Below are positions 11,301 to 23,300 of a DNA stretch of 64,000 bases, piece after piece; positions within the stretch are counted from its first letter, which is position 1, and each line of letters opens with the position of its first letter. The notes beneath the pieces are model-generated. The model saw only the letters and a list, made by a program, of their open reading frames with translations. It did not search any database and was not told the origin of the DNA. The position numbers and the translations under genes were made by a program. This DNA comes from Adiantum capillus-veneris (Eukaryota > Streptophyta > Polypodiopsida > Polypodiales > Pteridaceae). Location of the stretch: positions 98,966,355-99,030,354 of the forward strand of contig CM043943.1 in NCBI GenBank assembly GCA_014529385.2. Reading direction: 5' to 3'.

Positions 11301-14300
11301 TCAAGAAGATTGACGATTCGGAGAAGATGCGCAAGTTTGAAGCAGGTTTGCATGAAGCCTTGCAAAAGGCTATGAAGCTTTACCCTCGAGGTAACTTGCA
11401 GATACTTATGGAATCAGTCCGCATAGCTGATGGAATACATGACAAGGGTACTCCCAGGAAGATGGAGCAAAGCACTTACCATGCTAAGCAGAAGGCTCTC
11501 CATGAGCAGCCTACCTCTTCTACTTCTTCTCAAAAGAAGAAAAGAACCGCCTCCAAAGCAGAAGCAAAGCCAAATCAGCCCAAGAAAGGGAGATATCTCT
11601 CTCCTGCTGAGTTGCGGACCTATATTAGTGAAGGAAGATGCTTCAAGTGCGGACAAGTTGGTCATATGAAGGGTGACTGTCCAACCAAACCTCCACAACC
11701 ACCCTCTTCCAATGCAGTCCCAGATGTACAGGGAAATACAACCAAGGATGGAAAAGAAAGAGCTCTTCTCAAAGCATGGGGTAGTATCAACAACCAGCGG
11801 GCTCTTATTTTGTTTGACCCTGGTAGTACAGACAACTTCATCTCTACCAAGCTAGCTGACGACCTGAACTTGCAGCCCAATCGTTTTGGAGTCTCTATTC
11901 AAGCGCAATCTGCTTTCAAAGGGCAGAACTCAAACTCTACTCCAATCATAGGGAAGTTGAATCTAAAGGTCGACGACTACAAGGATCAAGAGTCTTTCTT
12001 ACTAGCTTCACTTGAAGGATGCGATGTTATCTTGGGAATGCCTTGGCACTACAAGATGCATCCCATTCCTGACTATGTTCAGAAAACCTTATCTCAACAA
12101 TGAAGATCTTGTCAAGGACTCTGAAGCACTCTCTTTGGAAAAGATTCTTTATGATGGTACATGAATATACCATCATCCTGGGAGAGGGCTAATGATAGCC
12201 GTTTTTTCGGCTCTCTGTGATTGTCATAGTGAGTTATCCCCCCCTATCAAATCACTCAAACACTGTGGTTACCCTCACCCTTTCACTGTATATAGGCGCG
12301 TGTGAGTTAGGGGACTTTTCCCATATCTCCTTACTGAAATAAAAAACCCTCAATTAGCTACTCATTGGGCTAGTTGAGGAAGTTCTCCAAATCAGCCCCC
12401 TTATCGAGTTAGTCTAATGCAGCAAGAGGAAATTCTCAAGCAGGTTAACGAACTTTTGGAGAAGGGCTTAATAAGGCCTAGTACTTCTCCATATTGTTCA
12501 CCTGTCTTGCTAGTACAGAAAAAGGATGGCACATTCCGCATGTGCATAGACTATAGATCTCTAAACAAGATCACAATCAAGAATCGATTTCCAATCCCTC
12601 GGATTGACGACATTCTTGATAAGTTACAAGGAGCCAGTGTCTTTAGTCGTATAGACTTGAAGAGCGGTTATCATCAAATCCGCATAGCTCCTCAGGATGT
12701 GCATAAGACTTCATTTAGAACAACCTTCGGGTTGTATGAATTTCTAGTGATGCCTTTTGGGCTCACTAATGCACCAGCTACATTCAATAGAATGATGGAT
12801 AGAATCTTCCACTCATACAGAAGCTTTACAGGCGTTTTCTTTGATGACGTCTTAATCTTCTCAGAGACGGAAGACGAACACTATAAGCATCTCGCCTTAG
12901 TGTTTGAAGAATTACGCAAGAACAAATTATTTGTGAATGCTAAGAAGAGTGAGTTCTTTCTAAAAGAAATCCACTATTTGGGCCATATAGTATCTCACAA
13001 CCAGGTGAGAATGGACCCTGATAAGATTCAAGCAGTTGTAGAATGGCCTACGTCAACTACAGTACATGATGTACGAAGTTTCCTTGGCCTCTGTTCTTAT
13101 TATCGGCGTTTCATTCGAGCTTTTGCCGCGATAGCAGGTCCCCTCCATGACCTGACAAAGAAGCGGATTCCATTCCATTGGGGGTCTGGACAAAAACAAG
13201 CTTTCGAAAAGCTTAAGTATCTACTCAGTCACGGACCTGTTCTCACCGTCCCTGATCTTCGCAAACCTTTCGAGGTATACTGCGATGCATCTGGAGATTG
13301 TGTAGGAGCAGTTTTGAACCAAGAGGGTCACGCGATAGCCTATGAAAGTCGGCGCCTTAAAGATGCAGAGTTGCATGCCTCCATATACGAAAAAGAGCTA
13401 ATGGCAGTAATTCATGCTCTTTCCATTTGGAAACACTATCTATTAGGAGCTGATTTTATTATCAAGACAGATCATCAAAGTCTTCGCTACTTTCTCACAC
13501 AGAGAAAGTTATCAGAAAAGCAGATGAGATGGGCCAACTTTCTTTCAATGTTTCATTTTCAGATTTTACACACTTCTGGAACAAAGAATGCAGTTGCAGA
13601 TGCTCTCTCCAGGCGTCCAAAGATCAATGCACTAACAACAATTTATCATGAGGAACTAGAATCTCTCAGCGAGATGTATCCTCAAGATCCAGACTTCGCC
13701 ACAATTTGGGCAGATCTTCAAGCTGGTCACTCAAAGCCACCTTATTCTATCAGGGATAATACACTCTATCGTCAACAAGCAATATGCATAGCTCAGCCCT
13801 TACGACAAAAGGTGATGGATGAAGTACATAATTCTCCTTATGCCGGGCATCGGGGAATTGCTTCCACCACTAGTGCCCTCGAAAGGTATTTCTTTTGGCC
13901 AACACTCTGTGCGGACATTGAAAAATATGTACGTGAGTGTTTAGTCTGCCAAAAGGTAAAGTATGACAGACATAAAGTTTATGGCAAGCTTCAACCGCTC
14001 CCTGTGCCTAACACGCCATGGGAAAGTATTGCCATGGATTTTATTACGGATCTTCCTCGATCCAAGAATGGAAATGATGCAATCTGGACTATAGTAGACA
14101 GATTCAGTAAGCAAGCCCATTTCCTTCCAGTAAAGAAGACGATCAAAGCTGATCACATGGCTAGAATATTTCTAGCTCAGATTTTTAAACACCATGGATT
14201 GCCAAAGACTATTGTCAGTGATAGAGATCCCCGCATGACTAGTCTGTTTTGGCAGGCATTGTTTGAAAACTTGGGAACTAAGCTTGATTTTTCATCAGCT

Positions 14301-17300
14301 TATCATCCTCAAACAGATGGTCAAAGCGAAATCGCTAATGCCACTGTTTTAGATCTCCTCAAGTGCTATGTTTCGGAAGGACAATCCCAATGGGAACAGT
14401 ACTTACCAATAGTTGAGTTTGCGTATAATAATACCATACATTCCTCAATTGGTAAAGCCCCCTTCGAAATTATTTACGGGAAGCCACTCTTACTTCCTAT
14501 TATGGTGACCAAAGAAAACATCTTCGCCGATATTGCCCATCAACAAGTAAAGCAAGCGATTCTTCGTACTCAAGAGCAACAAAAGAGAAAAGCAGACAAG
14601 CACAAAAGGAATCTCAATCTTGAAAAAGGACAATATGTCCTGCTTCGGTTTGAGAAAGCTAGATTGAAAAAGCGGGTCGGCAAAGGGAAAGTTGTCAAAC
14701 TTTCCCATAGATTTAACGGCCCTTTCAAAATTACAGATAAAGTCAATGATGCGACTTTCAGATTGGATTTGCCTTCTAACTGGCGCATCCACAATGCTTT
14801 TCATGTCAGTCTCCTCCGACCATATGTTGGACCTCCTCCAGTGGCGCCCGTACAAGAAGATCCTCCAGAAGTCGAAGAGACTGAGGAAATCCTTCAACCT
14901 GAACAGATAATACACCACTCGGAGAGACAACTCAAGTCGGGGAGTCTACATCGAAAGTATTTAGTTAAGTTCAAGAATTACACTCCTTTAGATGCAAAGT
15001 GGATGACTGAGTCCGATCTCAAGGACTACCCTGACATCTTGCACAGTTATGTTGACGCTCTACAGTTGAGGTCAACTGTTTAGAACCAAGAGGGATGTAA
15101 CTAAGTCAGACTTTGTAAATAATTAATTTATTTACGAGAAAAGAATTATCTAATTAGTTGTGTGCACACCAGAATAGACCTAGCAGTTCTAAGGCCTCAG
15201 GTGAGTCTAAATGCGGGCTAGAACACCTCAGAGGGACCTTAGCAGAAATTACCCTGAAGCCCTAGTGATTGGGAAATCGGGTCTTCAGAAAGGGGTAAGC
15301 AGTAGCCTCAGATTTTAGGCTCAGGAAAAATACGCGCGTCAGTACAAGCACATGAATGAGATGGGGTCCTTAGAACAGTGACCCTAAGGCTTTATTAGCC
15401 TTGGGGTAAGTTTCGTTAAATTAAATTTAACGGTCCGTGCCCGGGCAGGCGGCCGGACAAGTGTGAACAGGTAAAGGCGGTGCAGTGCAAGTGCGGCATT
15501 GCGCCGGCAGACCTTTGGTGTTCTCATAAAAGAATCATTGGTAGCATTTGTTAGTTAGTTGCACATTTTTAATTAATGAGCTAGAAGTTTTTAAAGTCAA
15601 AAGTTGAATGGTTTTTAAGTTTTTAAAGTAAGTGTGCCAAGTGGCACACTTACCAATGCAAACTAACTCTCTCTCACTCTCACTCTCACCCTCTCTCTTC
15701 CTAGCGCCCCCTCTCCCTGATGGCTATTTAGGAGCCTCCCCTCCCCCATTTTTCAGGGCTGGCAGTGCACCTACCCCCCCTAATGTGAGCGTGCTCTACG
15801 CGGTGGAGCCCTCCATTGAAGCTTGAGAGCAGCCCCTTGCGACATATGTGGTAGCCTTGTGCTCCCATTGTCAAGAACAAGGGATCTCACAGTCATAGAC
15901 ACCTTCTGGTGAAGTTTCATCGCGAGAAGCTGCCGTAGACGCTCTCTTAGCAGAGTGCGGTTGCTGTAATTCTCTGTTTTCAGCCCCTAATCACCTCGAT
16001 TAGGGCTGTTTTCAGCAGATCAGCCATAAAAATTCTCTTCTCTCTCCTTATCCTAAGTCTACATCAAGTTTGGCGCGATTCTATCACAAAGAAGACCTCT
16101 GTTTCAGCATAGGGGTGTGCACAGGTAAGAATTTCAGGTTATGTGCAGAAAATTACAGCAAGCATGTGCGTGTGCATTTTGCTTGTTTCTCTTTTGTGTT
16201 CGATGCATGAATGAATGAGCATGAAGGCAACACATAACGGAAGATGGACTCTCCTCTGTGAGAGCTTCCGATGAGCTGTTTTGGAAGATAGACTCTCTTT
16301 TCGAGAGCTTCCAACCAGTCTCGCAAAAGATGGGAAATCCCCTAAGCAGAAAGAAAGTGGAAACACTTTCTCAGTCAATAGTCAGAACAGAACAGAAGAA
16401 AGAATAGAGGACGGGCGTATCCCCCGTTCCTGTGCTTGTAAAGATTCTCCCTTAGTAATAAAGATATTCTCTTTATGGGGGGGGGGGGGGGGGGGAGCCC
16501 ATCTTCTGGTCCCCAATGAAGTGTCAAGTTTTCTCGCTCCCTCTAATTCTCTTGAGTATTTGAAGTGCAATTAAACGTCAGTTTACGCTTCCGTATTTTT
16601 GTGACAGTATCAACTAACACATCATCCTTGTGAACAATCACATCATCTCATCATGCTTGTGAGAAATCACATCTTGATCATGCAAATCATCATGCTTGTG
16701 AGAAATCACAACGTGGTCATCATGCAAATCATCATGCTTATCATCATGCAAATCCTGTGTGTGATGCTTTGGAGAAGCAGAGACTGAGAGAGTCTCCTTT
16801 TCCCGAATCTCTTGCATCTGTGCAAAGTTGCAAACTGCGACTGCACAATAGAAAAGAGTTGCAAGAACTCTTTCATGTGTTGGTCGCTCTTTTCTTTTCT
16901 TGCTTTGTTCTCGCGATCAAATTTGACTTGTCTTTGCAAGCGTGCTTGCTCGTGCTCACGCTCTATGGCTTCCATGCTTGCTTCGTATTCACGATCTATG
17001 GCTGCCCTTCTTTTTGCGGATTCACGATCTATGGCTGCCATACTTTTTGCGTTTCTTGCCTTGCGTTCTAACTCCGTGTCCATCATCCTCTTGTCGAAAG
17101 CCTCCATAGGAGTTAGTGCAATCCTTGTCATAGATGGGGAAGGGGGAGGGTCGAAAAAACCTCTTGGTGGGGAAAATTCTTCTTCACCTCTCTCATGGTC
17201 ATCACCTCCAAGCGAAGTATCCATTCCGCTTCGAGTGATGACCATCCACTGAAGTCTTGGGTTCTTGTGGTCTTGGGTTCTTAAGTACACGAGGAACTTG

Positions 17301-20300
17301 GGTTCTTGGGTTCTTGGTTCTTGAGGTTCTTGAGTTCTTGAGGTTCTTGGGTTCTTCTTTCGCTTGCAATCTGTGTTAGAGAAGGATGTTCTCTTCACCC
17401 GAGTTCTGCTCTTTTCTGCGGGCGCACCCCTTGGCGGCCTTGCGCTCACACCAAGGTTGCTTTTTCCCACCTCACGTCAATTGGCCGGCAGCTAAGTGCA
17501 CGGTCCGCTCTCAATGAGTGAAAAGAGGCACAAGGGGAGGCTGGACAAGCCCTTCTTTCTTGGGTTTCCTGTCACTCTTCAAAACACGATCAGGAATCGA
17601 CACGCCCAAGAAGTCTTGGGTTACGTGCGACCGCAACAAGCAAAAAAAAATTCTTGGTTCTTGTGGTTCTTTCCTTGAGTGATACAGAACACTGCCAAAG
17701 CTCTCATACCAATGTAGGTGCAGCGGAATGAATGTTGAACTTTGCTCAAGGTGAGTGCTCCGAACTATGCTCAAGGTTCCTTTTACTTACGAAAGGGAGA
17801 GCCTTCCGTTCCTTTAGTGAGAGAGTGCAATGGACACACACAAAGTGAATGGACAGTGTGAATGAAGGTGCTGAGACTGAGAGATAAGAGAGAGAAGAAT
17901 ACGTTACCAGAATGTTGTCAAACCCTCCTCCGAAGGCCCCACTCTCTATGGCGAGAGTGGTCTACTTATGATTGCACAAATCTCTACAATGCTTGGACTT
18001 GCCGACGATGTCGACGACGATGAGGTCGACGATGATGAGGACGATGACGGGCTGAAATCTGTAAATCTTTATCTGCTGAATTCTGATTCTATGTCGATGA
18101 CGACGATGCAACGACGACGCGCTGAAAACGTAGATGCGGAAATCTACTTTTTCCGGGCTGAAATTGCAAACCTTGATGAATCTCACCGTGCGGCGAGGAT
18201 CTGCTGTAGGAAGGTGAGATCTACGAGGTTCGGGACTTGTTCTGCTGTCTCTAAAGGCTGAAAACTGAAAACGCTGGTCCTAGGGCTGATTCCGTCGCGA
18301 AGATTTGCAAAAACGCTAGGGCTGAAAAACTTTGTGCTGTGGTGGAAATCTGCTAACTGCTGCAGAAACTGCTAACGCTAGGGGATCTGTTGTCTTGTGG
18401 TCGTTGGGGCTGCTCTGCAATGCAAAAACGTTGGCTGATCTGGTAAAAAAACGCCAACCTTCTGTTGTGATGCAAAAACGCTAGGCCTCTTGGGGGTTCT
18501 GCTGAGAAGTTGCTTGTTGAGCGTGTGCTTCTGCTGCCTCTTCTGCGAGAAAGTGCTAGCTCTGGTTTGCTTCTATATTATCTTAGCAAAATTGCCCTAC
18601 CGAGTTCCCAACAAAGTCACTTAATAAGTAAAAAATGTCAAAAATAGAGAAAATAGGTTTAATGCACTCGAAAATTCCCTTGATGGATTCTGATGGTAAT
18701 GCTGATGATCGTGCTGTGTGTAACCGGAAGATATGCATCTACTCTAAGTGTGGTCATGCACAGTCTGCGAATAGACTCACAAAAGTACTAGATCACTTCC
18801 TATTCTAGACCGACTTGACTGAATTGAAACTTGGTCATGCTGTAGCTTGTCCACGAACACATAGGGTTGGATGTGTCACGTGACAGGTAGGGTCTCACTT
18901 CTTAGAGCTTCTGGACGTAGAGTCTGAGAGTGAGCACCTACCGACTCTCTTGTACTTTGAACACAGATTAATACAAAAAGAAATACCAAAAGGGGCACCA
19001 GTCTTTGTGGCCAATATCTCTAGGCACGGAACTATGCCGGGCCGTGTAGACTCAAGTGTGAATTGTGAACTGTTTTGAAGTGAATCTCTACTGTGTCGTG
19101 GTAGAATCTTGACTTGGGGTGTCCAAGTTTGTTATAGTGGTATCAGAGCACGGCCGATTTCTCTTCTACCGGGAAATCCGATCCTTTTGTCGCGACACTT
19201 ATGGATTCCAACAGAGGTCAGTCGACTTCTTCTGCATCTGGGAATGCGGGAGGAGATCACGAAGAAGATTCTCATGAAGAGTACGGTCCACCTCGGCCTA
19301 CTCAGGCTGAGATTGAAGAGATGGAACGTCGACTATTGGTTGACGACGCAACAAAGATGATGATCAACATTGTGAAGGATCCAAAATTTGCAAAATTTTT
19401 GACTCAGCAATCCTTCGAAGAAGTGCACACCCAATGGCAGAAGCACAGAACCACCCATCAAACCGGCACTCAAGAAACCTCCTCCGAGGATGTTTACAGA
19501 GCAAGAATTAGAAGAGGTTGTTCAAACACAGATCAACCGGCTTGGACGCGAACAATAAAGCCAAAAAGCAGGACAAAAAGCAGAAGCAAGGAACTGACTT
19601 CCTGGGTTATTTGGGTTGTCAATCTATTTTTGCATCGGCAAGAAAGCAGAAGAAGCGTGTACGATTTAAAGGACTACCTAGTTCTTCTTCTTCTTCTTCT
19701 TCTTCTAACAGTTCTTCTAGCTCTTCCGACTCGAGTGAAGAAGATAGAAAAGGGAAAAAGCGAAGCAAAAAGCAAAGCTTCGGAAAGGGCAAGAAAAAGG
19801 CAAAGAAGCCTAAGTTTCACCCAGTTTTTGACAGTTCTATAGAGGACACATCCTCAGATAGTTCGGACTCCGACGATTACATGTTTTATGCAAAGAATAA
19901 GCATTTCTATAAAGCCAACCAGTATGACTTCCTCGAAGATAAAAGCAAGAAAGTTAGAGAATTCAAAGAAGGTGGACAATCAATTAAATTTGACTCTTTT
20001 TCTGGATTTCGAGATGCTGCGAGGGCTTTGGCCTTCATACAGCAGTTTGACATAGCTTTCTCTGGAGGGCATTGAGAGCACTCCAAGATTCGGAGGGCTA
20101 CCTCTTTCTTCAGTGGTCCACCCTCCTACTGAGAAAGGAAGCTCCGGTTAAATGGTTGAAATTCAAAAGGCTTTTTATTTCTTCTTGGCTGACTCGGGAG
20201 TACGAACAAGATATACGAATTGCTTGGAATCATCTTCGGATGACCAAGGGAGATTCTCTGGACGCGTATTGCGAGAGATTTTGGAGATTTTTTCTACCTG

Positions 20301-23300
20301 CTTCTTCATTTAAGAGGTCTCGTTCAGATTGAGCGGTTTTGTTGCAGACTTCCTACAGAGATCCGAGATTACTGCTTAGAACAAAACTCAAATTCTATTC
20401 AAGAATTGATGGGTCATGTGAAACGGGGTTTTGCCATACATTCAGACAATTTGACTTATCCCATTAATCAGATCTTGACTCAGAGAACCCAACAGACTTA
20501 TAATAATGAAAGTAGAAAGAAAAAGAGCCCCCAAGAAAGACAAGGATTCACGACCCCGGCTCACCCTTCGAGAGAGGGCCAACTACATCAAAGAGGGGAA
20601 GTGTTTTGGATGCGGGGACATGGGCACATTTCCACGAAGTGCCCTAACAAGGCACAGCAAGAACAGAATGAAGACAGGTGTCACAAACTGCTGATGTGTC
20701 AAAGCCCTGAAGAATGGAGCCAACTTACAGATGCCGGCCGAGGGGCCTAAACCCTAAAAAGGACAAGTAACAGAAGAAGAAGTCCTACCAACTTATGGGG
20801 ACCCCGTTCGATGAGGCCGCAGCATAAAGGGATTAAAATAAAACAGGACTCACACACACACACACACACACACACGCAAAGCTGATGACGTGGCAGCTAT
20901 ACGGCAGATTTTCGAAAATTGCACTGGCATGATGACGTGGCAAGGTGTACGGAATTCCGCATTTTGCGTTGGCATGTTGATGTGGCAGGCTGTATAGATT
21001 TTCGTAAATTACGCTGGCAATTTTTTGGCATTGCTTTTGAACCAGGAGCTTTTGAGTTAAAAGGCTTTTCATAAAAAACTGATTTTGGGCCTAGGGCCTT
21101 TAAATATGAGGCTAGGACTCATTCTCTGGCATGCTTCCTGGAGAAGGTGCAGAGTCTGGAGTACCTGCTTGTATTGTGTTGATGCAATATAAAGAAATAC
21201 CGAAAGGGGCACCAGGGTTTGGGGCCAATACTCTCTGTGGTGGAATTCCGCCACTCCGTGTCGCGTGTCGTCTCTCTGTCTTTCAGTTCAGTTCTTATTG
21301 AAGTGCTAAAAGTTTGTTTAGTCTGTTCTTTTCTATTGGCACGTGGTGCCCGTCTTGTGACAGTGGTATTAGAGCATCAGGCGTGTGCTTTATACTGGTC
21401 CCACAAAAGATTAGACAGAGCTTTATTCGAGGTATCTTCGGCCTCCAACCCGGACTTATTAGCCACTCCCACCCTTACTTCATCGCGCATCAGGCGCGCT
21501 CCCGTCCTCATCGCTGTGTCTTACAGGGCATAAGCCATAAAGAACCCAAGACTTGGAATTCATGGATTCAACAAAATATTTGCAGTTTTTGCTCAACAAA
21601 CTCCACGACATTCTTTCGCGGCATCCTCAGCAGAATCTTCCGATGCTGCAAAGTTTTCAACAATTTTTGAATTGCATGTTACCCCCTCTGATGCCCCAGG
21701 TGGTACCTCCTCCCCTGGCAACAGAAAGTACAAGAGCTTCCAACTGGAAAACTTCTTAGCCGTCTTGGGGGAGTCTTCAGGAATATGGTGCAGCCATCTG
21801 ACCCTGATCCAGTGCAACCGCCTTTGCCACCGCCATTGCCCCCACCTCCACCACCACCACCACCACCAGGCTACAATGGTTGGAGCCCATATGGATACCC
21901 TTATTATCCATACCCGGGATATGCGCCTAACTAACCCACAGATTTCAAAGATGGCGGCACGACATTCAAATTTTTCACTTTTTCTGGGGTGAAAGATCGT
22001 AAGAAAGCATTGCAGTTCCTACAGCGATTCAACAATATCTATGCTTTAGGGAACTATATAGAAGAATCCAAGATTTCTCGAGCAGCGGGATTTCTTAAAG
22101 ATAATGCTATGCAATGGTGGAGTTCAATCACGAGACAACCGCATGCTCCAAGGACCTGGCAAGCTTTCAAGACAGTTTTTGTAGGTAGTTACATGACTTC
22201 TATGTTTGAAGTCCGGATTTTGGCAAAGTAGGGCACTTGAAAATGCTTGCCACCGAAACCATGGACGAATATAACCAAAGGTTTCTCGACGTGTACCTTC
22301 CTGTGTCCTTCTTTAGATCTGTTCCCTTGGAGGCCCAATGTGAGCGATCTACCATCACCATTGCTGAAATATTGTCTATCCAAGCAAGTCTCTACCATGC
22401 AAGAACTTATGGACCATGGCGCGATCGGCTACAAATTGATGAAGGGAAAGCTAGAGTTTACCACAGAAGAATCTCCGGCCACGAACCACAACTCTTGCCA
22501 ACAAAGGACAAATTCTCGAGAGTCTAGTGAAAGTCAACCACAAAGGCCTCGTTTGACGCCTCAACAACGAGATACCTTACTACAAGAAGGCCGATGCTTT
22601 GGATGCTTTCAAACAGGCATAATCGTTCTAATTGTCCCAAACACATTGATAGACCAGAGGAGCCGACGCCCGCACCAACGGTCGACAGAACCCCAGCGCC
22701 ACCTCCTGCTAAGAGAGCTAGACCCGCTATTGGACTAGTTCCTGATATTTATGGCATACGTCTTGAGAGTACAAATGAATTGTGTCGAGCATATGGCAAA
22801 GTCAATGGCTTCAAAGCCCTTATTTTCTTTGACCCCGGAGCTACAGAGAACTTCATTCATCCAGAATTCTTAAAGTAGATGCACTTTGATTATGATGCAG
22901 AGGGTGGAGAAATTGAAGCTGAGCTAGTCACTGTGCAAACTCAGAAAGTGGTACCGCTCATTGGTGTATTTCTAGTGACTATACAAGAAAAGCCGATTTC
23001 CACATTATGAAGTTGAGCAATTGCGACGTTCTCTTGGGCATGCCCTGGCACGACAAGAATGATGCAACTCTCCAGGTTTGGAGCCGAACCATCACTGTGA
23101 TGCAGAAGGGCAAGCCCGTTGTCCTCAAAGTTCGGTTGTCCGAACAAAACCTTGAATGACCTCTCTAGTTGTTTTCTAGTTAGATACTTTTGAACATTGT
23201 TTGAGAAAGAAATTTGTTTGAAATGGATGCTGTCTGTTTTAAACCTATCTTGGTGCCGATTTGAATTGTTTGACTTTGGTTTTAATACTCGTTTCAATGA

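Larger units (their letters stand above)
8897..16606 (+). mobile_element. Element A: nearly intact Ty3/gypsy chromovirus
   Basis: Bounded by LTRs of 1,515 and 1,511 bp, both TG...CA, and flanked by the 5-bp duplication GTATC (8892-8896 and 16607-16611). It holds a primer binding site, an open gag-protease frame, an open RT-RNase H-integrase-chromodomain frame and a polypurine tract. The LTRs differ at roughly 20 positions by eye, about 1-1.5%, plus G23 versus G19. On the right it interrupts the minus-strand gypsy E' sequence. Confidence 0.95.
16612..18885 (-). mobile_element. E': 5' end of a minus-strand gypsy element
   Basis: On the minus strand the order is LTR (18885-17713), primer binding site, then gag start. 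It is cut at 16612 by element A. Its leader and gag start (CTTGCAATCTGTGTTAGAGAAGG, then MVITRSG) match the larger minus-strand element E at 42.4-42.8 kb. It directly abuts a truncated element D LTR at 18886. Confidence 0.75.

Noticed and set aside
15632-15826. Two near-identical 64-codon frames (also at 9433-9627)
   Set aside because: They are the same LTR segment in both LTRs of A; no evidence of coding.
17968-18261. Asp-rich 97-codon plus-strand open frame
   Set aside because: Lies inside the E' LTR and comes from GAC/GAT repeats.
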